Below are positions 42,570 to 51,130 of a stretch of DNA of 64,000 nt, piece by piece (the stretch's first letter is position 1; the number at the start of each line of letters is the position of its first letter). Origin of the DNA: JBHENC01 sp046262295 (GTDB lineage Bacteria > Acidobacteriota > Blastocatellia > Pyrinomonadales > Pyrinomonadaceae); NCBI GenBank assembly GCA_046262295.1, contig JBHENC010000004.1, positions 124,001 through 188,000 on the forward strand. Direction: 5' to 3'. The position numbers and the translations under genes are program-made. Under the pieces are notes generated by a model, which saw only the letters and a program-made list of their open reading frames with translations, did not search any database and was not told where the DNA came from.

Positions 42570-42766
42570 AATTTTGATTCCGATTTGATTACAACCGCGC
42601 TTAAAGGCAGGCGGTAAGGTTTAAGAGGTTTGCCAGCAAGGATATTTATATTACTCGTTAACGACTGCTAGGTGAGGAAATTCACTCCTCTCTATAACAG
42701 GCGAACAAGATTTAACATACGATACTAAAAGCTGTCAACGACAGCAAAACTGTAAGACTAAAGCTG

Positions 42767-43261
42767 ATGCCTTACCTGATTGACGGCAATAACGTGATGG
42801 GGCGGCGTGCCGTAGAATCCACAGACGGCGACGCGGGGCGACGGCGTTTGCTGGATGAGTTGGCGGGATTTGCGCAAGCGAAGCGCGTGCGTGTGATGGT
42901 GGTTTTTGACGGCGCACCGCTGCCGCATTTTGCCGACGGCGCGGGCTACAAAGGCGTACGCGTTTTTTACGGCGCGCGTGATTCAAACGCCGACGAGCGT
43001 ATCAAGCAGATCGTCGAATCATCGCGCGAACGCCGCACGTTAATCGTTGCCACAAGCGATAGGGCGCTCGGCGAGTATGTGCGCAGGTGCGGCGCGCAAG
43101 TGATACGCGCCCCGGAGTTGCGCCTGCGGATGGCGGAAGCGGCGCGCAGAGATGAAGAGAAAAAAGGATCGCCGACGACAGCTTCAAATGAGCCTGTGAC
43201 GGAGAAGAACGTGGGCGCGTGGATGCGCTATTTCGGCGTTGCGCCGGAAGACGATGAGTGA
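42767..43261 (+). CDS. YacP-like NYN-domain ribonuclease
   Basis: A 164-residue PIN-like (NYN) nuclease of the YacP/DUF901 family. The active-site acidic residues lie in the N-terminal LIDGNNVMGRR, in VMVVFDGAPLPHF, and in IVATSDRALGEYVRRCGAQVIRA. The last 35 residues are a charged tail. B. subtilis YacP (Rae1) is a ribosome-associated mRNA endonuclease, so a similar role is possible. The start is ATG 42767 (MPYLIDGNNV), although the ribosome binding site is poor. A decayed fragment of the same gene type lies 0.7 kb upstream. Confidence 0.85.
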   Translation: MPYLIDGNNVMGRRAVESTDGDAGRRRLLDELAGFAQAKRVRVMVVFDGAPLPHFADGAGYKGVRVFYGARDSNADERIKQIVESSRERRTLIVATSDRALGEYVRRCGAQVIRAPELRLRMAEAARRDEEKKGSPTTASNEPVTEKNVGAWMRYFGVAPEDDE

Positions 43262-43361
43262 AGCGCAAGTGTTCAGTTTATAGTTTTGAGTTTTTCAGCT
43301 TGCAGCAAAGACCTGCCTCTTTCTGCTGAAAACTGTAAATGCAAAACCGAATACTGTTTCG

Positions 43362-43796
43362 TCATTTCTTTATGCTGAGAAGTTCGATGTCGAAAATCAG
43401 TTTGTGACCGGCGAGCGGATGGTTGGCGTCGAGCGTCACGTCCGTGTCCGTGACGTGCGTGATGGCGACGGGAATCTGGTTGTCGTCCGGTAGTTGCATC
43501 ACAAGACTCATGCCGACGTGCGGCTCGGCGTCCAGTTTCATGCTGGCGCGCGAGACGGATTGCACAAGCGAGTCAATGCGCTGGCCGTAGGCATCGTCCG
43601 GCTCGATCTCGATGGTCTTTTTGTCGCCGACGTTCATCCCGCTCACGCCTTCATCGAAGCCCGGAATAACGTCGCCCGCGCCGACCTCGAACTCGAGTGG
43701 TTCGCTCTCTTCCGACGAATCGAAAATCTGTCCGTCTTCGAGCCGCCCCGTGTAATGCACACTCACCTTATCGCCTTTTTTAGCAGTCTCTGGCAT
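43362..43796 (-). CDS. SlyD-like FKBP peptidyl-prolyl isomerase
   Basis: A 144-residue FKBP-type isomerase/chaperone. The start is ATG 43796 (MPETAKKGDKVSVHYTGRLEDG), with GGAG upstream. The catalytic domain contains the strands VSVHYTGRLEDGQIFDSS, EFEVGAGDVIPGFDEGVSGM and the C-terminal LAGHKLIFDIELLSI. It is interrupted by the insert-in-flap domain (about residues 65-120, MKLDAEPHVGMSLVMQ) that gives SlyD chaperone activity. The histidine-rich nickel-binding tail of E. coli SlyD is absent. It helps cytoplasmic protein folding. Confidence 0.9.
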   Translation of the reverse strand: MPETAKKGDKVSVHYTGRLEDGQIFDSSEESEPLEFEVGAGDVIPGFDEGVSGMNVGDKKTIEIEPDDAYGQRIDSLVQSVSRASMKLDAEPHVGMSLVMQLPDDNQIPVAITHVTDTDVTLDANHPLAGHKLIFDIELLSIKK

Positions 43797-43952
43797 GATA
43801 GCTCCGTTTTCGTTAAAATTTTCAGCGTGCGGAAAGCATCGCACAAAGAATCCCGAAAATCCAGCGACCCGTAACGTGAAAACCTTTCGCGCACCCGAAC
43901 TGCGCGACGCTCATAAACACTTTGCACGATCCTGATTATTTGGAGAATCACC

Positions 43953-46238
43953 ATGAAAAAGCGACCCTTGCTCGCGCTCACTCTAGCTGCATTGATATTC
44001 GTACAAAACTTCTCCGCCGTCGCCATGCCGCAACAGTCTGCCGCACCGCCCGCGCCGCCAACGCAGCAAACATCGCCCACGCCACAACCGGATGAAGATG
44101 TGGTGCGCATCACCACGAATTTAGTGCAGGTTGACGCGATCGTCATAGACAAAAAAACGGGCAAGCAGGTGACGGATTTGCACGCGGACGATTTTGCGGT
44201 TTATGAAGACGAGCGTCCCCAAAAGCTCACGAACTTTTCTTATATCAACATTCAGCCGGCGGCGATGACCGCTACTATTACTGCGCCATCGTCCGGCAAA
44301 AACGCGCCGCCTTTTCCGTCCGCGCGTTTACGTCCCGATCAAGTGCGCCGCACCATCGCGCTCATTGTAGATGATCTCAGCCTCTCTTTTGAAAGCACCG
44401 CGTATGTGCGCATCGCGTTAAAGAATTTTATTGACGAACAGATGCAGCCCAATGATCTGGTCGCCGTTTTGCGTACCAGTGCGGGCATCGGTGCATTACA
44501 GCAATTCACTTCGGACAAACGACAGCTTTATGCCGCCGTCGAGCGCGTGCGCTGGAATCCGGCGGGACGCGGCGGGGTAAGCGCCTTTGCGCCGCTCAAC
44601 TCGTTTGACAACGCCGCAAAGAATATCGCAGGCGGTTCGGAAAGCGCCGCCAATGCCAGCGACACGGCTACGGGCACGCGCGATGATTTAGACAGTTTCC
44701 GTGAGGAGTTGTTTTCCATCGGCACGCTCGGCGCAGTCAATTTCGTTGTGCGAGGGTTGCGGGAATTGCCCGGACGCAAATCCGTCGTGCTCTTTTCAGA
44801 CGGCATCAGAATCTTCAACAAGTCCGGCGAAAGTGGGCGCGCTCTCGAAGCTCTGCGCCGTCTCACCGATCTCGCCAACCGTTCGTCCGCCGTGTTCTAC
44901 ACGCTCGATGCCAGAGGTCTTCAACCGCTTGGCCTATCAGCGGAAGACAGCACTACCGATCTTTCATCCGAGCAGGTCGAAAAATCTTTGGCTGACCGGC
45001 GTGCCGATTATTTTGAATCGCAGAACGGACTGAATTATCTGGCGCAGCAAACAGGCGGCTTCTTCATTCGCAACACGAACGATCTGGGGCGCGGGCTACG
45101 GCGCGTGCTCGAAGACCAGAGCGGGTACTACTTAATCGGCTATCGCCCGGATGATTCCACGTTCGATCCGGCGACGGGGCGTCGTAAGTTTCACCGGCTA
45201 AAAGTAAGCGTTAAGAATCATCCCGAATATAGAGTGCGCACGCGCAATGGCTTTTACGGCATCACCAATGAAGATGCGCATCCCGTGTTGCGTACACGCC
45301 AAGAACAGTTGATGGCCGCGCTTACTTCGCCTTTTTCATCCGGCGAGATGCGCCTGCGTTTGACTTCGCTTTTCGGCAACGATGAAAAGGCAGGCTCCTT
45401 TATGCGCTCGCTGCTCTATATTGACGGGCACGATTTATCGTTCAAGGAGGAAGCGGGCGGCTGGCACAAGGCGGTGGTTGATATTGCCGCCTTTACCTTC
45501 GGCGATAACGGACGTGTGATTGATCCCGTGAATCGCACGGAGACGATTCGCGCGCGCGGCGAAGAATACCAGAGGCTTCTGCAATCAGGACTGCTTTACG
45601 TGATTAACGTGCCGGTGAAAAAACCGGGCGCGTACCAGTTGCGCGCCGCTGTGCGCGATGCGGGAACCGAGCGCGTCGGTTCCGCCAGCCAGTTTATCGA
45701 AGTGCCCAATCTGGAGAAAAACCGTCTTGCGCTCTCCGGCATTGTCGTCACGGGCAGCACCAACGCCCAAACGTCGATTGCACCAGCATCCGGTAAATCA
45801 GACACTTCTCCAGCCGCAAAGAACGTCGCTTCGTCGGCGCAGGCGCAAGCGTCGCCGAGCGCACCGCCGGATAACGCACGGGAGTTGTGGGAATCAATGG
45901 CAAGTCCGGGAGTGCGCCGCCTGCGGCAAGGCATGATTATGGATTGCGGCTACGTGATTTATGATGCGCAGCTCGACCGCGCCACGCATCAGCCGCAATT
46001 GCAAACACAGCTACGCCTCTTTCGTGACGGCCAACCCGTATTTGTCGGCAGCCTTCAGCCGGTTAACACAGACGGTCAATCCGACTTGAAGCGAATCAGC
46101 GTCGGTAGACGTTTACAGCTGGGCACGGCGCTTCCGCCCGGCGAATATATCCTGCAAGTCATCGTTACCGACGCGCTCGCTAAAGAAAAGTATCGCACCG
46201 CAACGCAGTACATTGATTTCGAGATCGTCAAACAGTAG
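43953..46238 (+). CDS. VWFA-related acidobacterial exported protein
   Basis: A 761-residue exported protein with signal peptide (MKKRPLLALTLAALIFVQNFSAVA). It carries the VWFA-related domain typical of Acidobacteria: ITTNLVQVDAIVIDKKTGKQVTDLHADDFAVYEDERPQ precedes the MIDAS-like IALIVDDLSLSFES, and later come LPGRKSVVLFSDGIRI and the SGYYLIGYRPDD region. The second half (after about 430) holds beta-rich domains and ends with LPPGEYILQVIVTDALAKEKYRTATQYIDFEIV. A Pro/Ala/Ser linker around residues 615-645 separates them. A role in metal-dependent adhesion or protein interaction on the surface is inferred. The presence of this family is one of the best hints to the phylum. Confidence 0.88.
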   Translation: MKKRPLLALTLAALIFVQNFSAVAMPQQSAAPPAPPTQQTSPTPQPDEDVVRITTNLVQVDAIVIDKKTGKQVTDLHADDFAVYEDERPQKLTNFSYINIQPAAMTATITAPSSGKNAPPFPSARLRPDQVRRTIALIVDDLSLSFESTAYVRIALKNFIDEQMQPNDLVAVLRTSAGIGALQQFTSDKRQLYAAVERVRWNPAGRGGVSAFAPLNSFDNAAKNIAGGSESAANASDTATGTRDDLDSFREELFSIGTLGAVNFVVRGLRELPGRKSVVLFSDGIRIFNKSGESGRALEALRRLTDLANRSSAVFYTLDARGLQPLGLSAEDSTTDLSSEQVEKSLADRRADYFESQNGLNYLAQQTGGFFIRNTNDLGRGLRRVLEDQSGYYLIGYRPDDSTFDPATGRRKFHRLKVSVKNHPEYRVRTRNGFYGITNEDAHPVLRTRQEQLMAALTSPFSSGEMRLRLTSLFGNDEKAGSFMRSLLYIDGHDLSFKEEAGGWHKAVVDIAAFTFGDNGRVIDPVNRTETIRARGEEYQRLLQSGLLYVINVPVKKPGAYQLRAAVRDAGTERVGSASQFIEVPNLEKNRLALSGIVVTGSTNAQTSIAPASGKSDTSPAAKNVASSAQAQASPSAPPDNARELWESMASPGVRRLRQGMIMDCGYVIYDAQLDRATHQPQLQTQLRLFRDGQPVFVGSLQPVNTDGQSDLKRISVGRRLQLGTALPPGEYILQVIVTDALAKEKYRTATQYIDFEIVKQ

Positions 46239-46310
46239 GCCGTCAATCGTCAGTCGTGAATAATTAAAGAACGCACGCGCTTCTACTCACGATTTACCGT
46301 TTCCCCATTT

Positions 46311-48230
46311 ATGCGTTCCATTATCGTCGGCACAGCCGGACACATAGATCATGGCAAGACCACGCTTGTGCGCGCGCTAACGGGCGTGGACGCGGATCGC
46401 TTGCCGGAAGAGAAGCGGCGCGGGATAACGATTGATCTGGGCTTTGCGGAACTCGATTTGGACGATGTGCGCATAGGTTTTGTGGATGTGCCCGGACATG
46501 AACGCTTCGTTAAAAATATGTTGGCGGGCGCGCACGGCATTGACGCGGTGGCGCTCGTCATCGCCGCCGACGAAGGCGTGATGCCGCAAACGCGCGAACA
46601 CTTTGAGATAACGCGCTTGCTCGGCATCAAGCGCGGCTTGATCGTGATTACCAAGACGGACACGGTTGACGCGGAACTGCTGGAACTCATCGAAGCCGAA
46701 GCGATGGAACTGGTAAAGGAATCGTTTCTTGAGCGTGCGCCGATCTTAACAATCAGCGCGCGCACGGGCGCGGGGCTTGAAGAATTAAAAAAGCAGTTGC
46801 GCGAGACGGCTTTGAGCGTTCCGGTGCGCGCGCTCGAAACCGTCACGCGGCTGCCCATTGACCGGGCCTTTACGATGCGCGGCTTCGGCGCAGTCGTGAC
46901 CGGCACGCTTACGAGCGGCGCTATCGGTGCGGGCGACGAAATGGAACTTCTGCCTGCGCGTCAGCGCGTGCGCGTGCGCGGCGTTCAGGTTCATGGAGCA
47001 GCAGTTGAACGGGCGATTGCCGGGCAACGAACCGCCATCAATTTAGGCGGCATCGAGGCGGCGCAGCTTGAGCGCGGAATGGTGCTTGCTCCAGCCGGAC
47101 GCCTTCATCCGACGCAGATCGTTGACGTGCATCTGGAGATGCTTGACAGCGCGCCGCGTGCCTTACGGACGCGCACGCGCGTGCGTGTGCATCACGGCGC
47201 GGCGGAAGCGTTGGCGCGTGTGCGCGTGCTGGAAGGAACGGGCGAGATCGAACCGGGCGCAAGCGGCTTCGCGCAACTGCGGCTTGAATCGCCGGTTGTC
47301 GCGCTGCCCGGTGATCGCTTTGTGCTGCGCTCGTATTCGCCTTCGCGCACGATTGCGGGCGGGCGTGTGCTCGACGCTTTGCCCGTCAAACATCGCGGGC
47401 GCGATGCGGCGACGGCGCGTCTGCGTCTGGCTTCGTTAATAGACGCAGACCACGCCGCGCAGTTCGCTTTCTTCGTCGAAACGGCGAGCGAGCGCGGGTT
47501 GCGGCGCGCAGACGTGCTGGCACGCACGGGCTGGCATGACGAAACTCTGGAGCGTGCCGCGACTGAAGCAAAGAAGCGCAAAACGGTGATCGAGACGGAC
47601 GGCGTTTATCTAGGGCGCATTGATTTCGAGAAGCTCTCAAACGCCACGCTCGCGGAAGTAATGGCGCATCACAAACGCGAGCCGCTCGTGCGCGGGCTGG
47701 CGCGCGAGACTTTGCGCGAAAAACAGTTTGGCCGCGTCGCGCCGGAAATCTTTCGCGTCGTGCTCGCGCATCTAGAAGCAACGGGCGCGCTCGTTACGGA
47801 AAAAGATTTGGTGCGCCACGCCACGCACAGCTTTTCGCTTTCACCGGCGGACGAAAAAATTCTAGATAACCTTGAGCGCGTTTATCGAGAGGCCGCGCTC
47901 GAGCCGCCGTCTTTCGCGGACGCACTAACACAGGCAGGAATCGCCGCCGCTACCGCGCGCGCGCATGAACGCAAATTGCTGCAACTGCTGATTGACGGCG
48001 GCAAGCTGGCGCATCTTGCGGAAGACCTGTTCGTGCATCGTGAAGCCGTTGACGGCCTCGTTCAGAAGCTTCGTGAATACGCGGCGCAGAACGATCATAA
48101 CCGCATGATTGATGTCGCCGCCTTCAAGGAACTATCCGGCACATCGCGCAAGTATGCTATTCCGCTGCTGGAATATTTCGACCGCGAACGAATCACTCGC
48201 CGGGCTGGAAACCAACGCTTGATATTATAA
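46311..48230 (+). CDS. selB: Selenocysteine-specific elongation factor SelB
   Basis: A 639-residue translational GTPase delivering selenocysteyl-tRNA to UGA codons with a SECIS element. The GTPase motifs are GTAGHIDHGKTTLVRAL (G1), RRGITIDLGFAEL (G2), VDVPGHERFVKNM (G3), TKTD (G4) and SAR (G5). Domains II and III follow (FTMRGFGAVVTGTLTSGAI, and the barrel up to about 360), then winged-helix repeats of the C-terminal part that bind the SECIS RNA (from about 410, AFKELSGTSRKYAIPLLEYFDRERITRR at the end). The length fits the family. selA, selD and tRNA-Sec are not in the window, so the organism must encode them elsewhere if it makes selenoproteins. Confidence 0.95.
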   Translation: MRSIIVGTAGHIDHGKTTLVRALTGVDADRLPEEKRRGITIDLGFAELDLDDVRIGFVDVPGHERFVKNMLAGAHGIDAVALVIAADEGVMPQTREHFEITRLLGIKRGLIVITKTDTVDAELLELIEAEAMELVKESFLERAPILTISARTGAGLEELKKQLRETALSVPVRALETVTRLPIDRAFTMRGFGAVVTGTLTSGAIGAGDEMELLPARQRVRVRGVQVHGAAVERAIAGQRTAINLGGIEAAQLERGMVLAPAGRLHPTQIVDVHLEMLDSAPRALRTRTRVRVHHGAAEALARVRVLEGTGEIEPGASGFAQLRLESPVVALPGDRFVLRSYSPSRTIAGGRVLDALPVKHRGRDAATARLRLASLIDADHAAQFAFFVETASERGLRRADVLARTGWHDETLERAATEAKKRKTVIETDGVYLGRIDFEKLSNATLAEVMAHHKREPLVRGLARETLREKQFGRVAPEIFRVVLAHLEATGALVTEKDLVRHATHSFSLSPADEKILDNLERVYREAALEPPSFADALTQAGIAAATARAHERKLLQLLIDGGKLAHLAEDLFVHREAVDGLVQKLREYAAQNDHNRMIDVAAFKELSGTSRKYAIPLLEYFDRERITRRAGNQRLIL

Positions 48231-48453
48231 ACACTGTCGAACGTGGTTCGATGCCGCCGGACAGCGCAAAATATTCTTGCCTTACGCGGTAGGGAAGCGG
48301 TAACATAACGAACATTTGATGCGCAGTAGGTTAAACGCTTTTGGATGAGGGCCACTTATTCAGGCGACCTTTCTTCTGAAAGTCCTGCGCGAGGCATTAC
48401 CGGCTTTTATCTCCGCTATCATTCTCAAACTGAACGAACGCAGGAGGCTCATT

Positions 48454-48672
48454 ATGAAAAGCATGGTTGGTCCTTTATCCTTGTTGGTAGCTATTGGAGC
48501 GGCAATTTTCGCCGTTTACGAGTTTTTCCTTTTCGGATATTCTCCGGGCAGGGAAGGCAATACCTCGCACCTGTGGCTGGCGATTATCGGGTTAGCGGTC
48601 GCCTGCGCGGGCGCGCTCATCTTCTTTGTGCGCCGCGTCAACAAAGAAGAAGAAATTCACATCACGTCGTAA
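48454..48672 (+). CDS. Small two-helix membrane protein
   Basis: A 72-residue protein with hydrophobic segments at about 8-27 (LLVAIGAAIFAVYEFFLF) and 43-62 (AIIGLAVACAGALIFFVRR), and a basic/acidic C-terminal tail RVNKEEEIHITS. AGGAGG lies about 6 bases before the ATG, which supports translation. No family is recognised. Confidence 0.65.
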   Translation: MKSMVGPLSLLVAIGAAIFAVYEFFLFGYSPGREGNTSHLWLAIIGLAVACAGALIFFVRRVNKEEEIHITS

Positions 48673-48894
48673 CGCGCCGCGCCTGAAGTTCGCTGGAAAT
48701 CAGACGAGCAAGATTTCGCCTGATAATGCGACGAGCGTCGAGCGGGGCATGATCCGCACGCAACTTTAGAGTTCACGCTGAGAGTTGCGGTGAGATGGCC
48801 GCAGTGTGTTTCGCCTGTGGGCAGCAAGCGACTTTCGTTTTATACTTTTCGGAAAAGTTAGATTTTACGCACAGCTCATTAGGAGAAACTTTTG

Positions 48895-49236
48895 ATGCAC
48901 ACTGCCTTACACGCAGCTCTCGGACAGGTGTACACGCCGCCCGCTTACTTCGGGTTGCCGTTGATTATTCTTTTGCTGGGCGGCGCAATCGGCTCGCTCG
49001 TCGCCGCCGTGCTCGGCTTTTCAAGAGCGCGTGCCTACGGCGTTTCGACGCGCTGGTTTGCGCTCGCCTTTGTTTGTTTATTCATTTATCACCTGCAATG
49101 GGCGGTGGCCGTGTTTGCGCTGGTTCAGAATGATTCAAGTCTGGCGTTCAGCGTTTTCTCATTCATTAACCTTTTTGTGATGTTGGCCGTTATCTGTGGC
49201 ATCGTCGGATTTGTGCGGCTGACCGATTCGCGTTGA
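48895..49236 (+). CDS. Membrane protein of unknown function
   Basis: A 113-residue protein with three hydrophobic segments (about 18-38, 52-75, 84-107: GLPLIILLLGGAIGSLVAAVLG, WFALAFVCLFIYHLQWAVAVF, FSFINLFVMLAVICGIVGFV). AGGAG stands upstream, followed by either TTG 48892 or ATG 48895; the ATG is chosen. No motif or family is recognised. Confidence 0.65.
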   Translation: MHTALHAALGQVYTPPAYFGLPLIILLLGGAIGSLVAAVLGFSRARAYGVSTRWFALAFVCLFIYHLQWAVAVFALVQNDSSLAFSVFSFINLFVMLAVICGIVGFVRLTDSR

Positions 49237-49289
49237 GTTGCGGCGTGGAGAAGATTTTTCACACCCGCCTTCTTTGAAGTTCCGAATTC

Positions 49290-51095
49290 ATGGGAAAGAA
49301 AATGACTGCCTTCGTCGCGCTTGCACTCGTTGCGGGCGCGGCGATTTTCTTTGCGTCGCGCAGCGAAGGCGACCATGCGCGCCAAAGCATCCCGCGCGGC
49401 TTTATCGGCACGAGCGGCCATCATTTTATTCTGGATCATCAAGTGTTTCGTTTCGTCGGCGCGAACGTCGCGGTGATGTACAGAGACGACGAGCGCGCGC
49501 AGATGCCCGAGACGTTGCGACAGGCGGCGCAGGACGGCATACGTGTGGTGCGCGTGTGGGCTTCGGGCGAAGGCGGCGAAAGCGGCATCAAATCCGTCGG
49601 CACGGACGCACGCGATTGGCCGCACGCGCACCCGTTTCGCTTTGCGCCCGACGAGTGGAACGAAGAAGCTTTCGCACATCTAGACCGCGTGCTGGCGGAA
49701 GCCGCGCGCGACAATCTGCGCGTGCAACTCTGCCTTGTTAACTGGTGGCGCGACACGGGAGGCATCACGCAATATCTGGCGTGGGCAGGCATCACAGAGG
49801 CGGCGGATGCGCGTGCGCCCTACGGCATCAACATGGAGCGCGCCGTTTCTTTTTACACTAACGCGGAGACACGCCGCCTTTACCGCGAGCACGTCGCGCG
49901 CATCGTCTCGCGCCGCAATTCAATCACCGGCGTTTTGTACCGCGACGACCCGACGATTTTCGGCTACGAGTTGATGAACGAAGCGCAGTGTCCGACCGGA
50001 CGCTACGGGGAACGCCGCGCGTGGATCGCGGAGATGAGCGCCTATATAAAATCGCTCGACCCGAATCATCTGGTGACGCCCGGCACGTGGGGTTACCGGA
50101 CGGCCTTCGAGCGGCGCGAATGGTTGAAAGATCACAGTCTGCCGGATATTGATTACTGCGACGCGCATAATTATCCGCGCGATGATAAGGACGTTTACGT
50201 TGATTCACCCGATGCCCTACGCTCGTTCGTAGATAATCGCGCGGCCGCCGCCTTCTCCGTTAACAAGCCGCTCGTCTTCGGCGAGTTCGGCATCAACCCG
50301 GAAGGCTACAACGGCTTTTCGCAAGCCGTGTGGTTCAAGTCATATTTTGAAGCGGCGGCGCAGGACGGCGCGGGCGGCGCGATGTTCTGGATTTTCACGC
50401 CGGACGCAGAACGTGGTTACGGTGTCACATACACGACCCCGCGTGATACGGCTGTGCGCGGGGAACTCAGGCGCGCCGCCCGCCTGTTCGATTCGCCCGC
50501 ATACCTTGATACGCCGTCAAGCCTGCTTTATTCAGGCCGTCATTTAATCCCGCGCCAGTTTCAATTCGCGCGCGAGGAACACGACGCAGCAACGCTTCCT
50601 TTGATTCTCGCGCGCGACGATGGCGCAACGATCCTATATCGCTTTCAACCGGAAGCGGCGGCGCGTGCGCGCTTTGAAAAGTTGGGCGGGGACATTGGTT
50701 ACATCTGGGGCGCGGGCGCGGGTTTTTTTGAATACGTTGTGCCGCCGCGTGAAGGCTCGCGGAAGATCAAAGAGATTCAGGTACGCGCGCATCTGCAACC
50801 CGTGTTGCCGCACGATGCCGCCGACCGCGTCAGGGCGACGAGTGTCACGCTCTTCATCAACGGCACAAACTGCGGTTCGCGCGTCGTGCCCGTCGAAGAC
50901 CCCGCGCACGCGCTGACGCAGGAATGGCGCGTGACTTCGCTTTACGTGCGGGCGCAAGCCGCGCTCGGGAAACCGCTCGTCGTTCGCTTCGCCGTCGAAG
51001 TCAACGCAGACCAAATGTTCGGATTGAATATTTCAGGTTATCCGCAAGGCTACGATGCGCGAGGCGCAACGCCAATCGAGGTGTTAATTAAATGA
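49290..51095 (+). CDS. Exported glycoside hydrolase, GH5-like
   Basis: A 601-residue enzyme with an N-terminal signal/anchor (MTAFVALALVAGAAIFFAS). The catalytic (beta/alpha)8 barrel resembles the GH5 mannanase group: FRFVGANVAVM, GIRVVRVWASGEGG, CLVNWWRDTGGITQYL, the acid/base glutamate in GYELMNEAQCP, and the nucleophile glutamate in LVFGEFGINPEG. An Arg/Asn/His/Tyr set expected in the family is present (WGYRTAFERREW, CDAHNYPRD, WIFTPDAERGYG). About 150 C-terminal residues form an additional beta domain with a carbohydrate-binding appearance (LYVRAQAALGKPLVVRFAVEV). Substrate: beta-mannan or a similar polysaccharide is an inference. Confidence 0.85.
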   Translation: MGKKMTAFVALALVAGAAIFFASRSEGDHARQSIPRGFIGTSGHHFILDHQVFRFVGANVAVMYRDDERAQMPETLRQAAQDGIRVVRVWASGEGGESGIKSVGTDARDWPHAHPFRFAPDEWNEEAFAHLDRVLAEAARDNLRVQLCLVNWWRDTGGITQYLAWAGITEAADARAPYGINMERAVSFYTNAETRRLYREHVARIVSRRNSITGVLYRDDPTIFGYELMNEAQCPTGRYGERRAWIAEMSAYIKSLDPNHLVTPGTWGYRTAFERREWLKDHSLPDIDYCDAHNYPRDDKDVYVDSPDALRSFVDNRAAAAFSVNKPLVFGEFGINPEGYNGFSQAVWFKSYFEAAAQDGAGGAMFWIFTPDAERGYGVTYTTPRDTAVRGELRRAARLFDSPAYLDTPSSLLYSGRHLIPRQFQFAREEHDAATLPLILARDDGATILYRFQPEAAARARFEKLGGDIGYIWGAGAGFFEYVVPPREGSRKIKEIQVRAHLQPVLPHDAADRVRATSVTLFINGTNCGSRVVPVEDPAHALTQEWRVTSLYVRAQAALGKPLVVRFAVEVNADQMFGLNISGYPQGYDARGATPIEVLIK

Positions 51096-51130
51096 TGACG
51101 CGGATCGTCGAAGCATAGATCGGAATCGTT

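Noticed and set aside
48231..48453. A tRNA-Sec gene next to selB, suggested by GGTTCGATGCC at 48244-48254
   Set aside because: No acceptor stem, long variable arm or TCA anticodon could be assembled around it.
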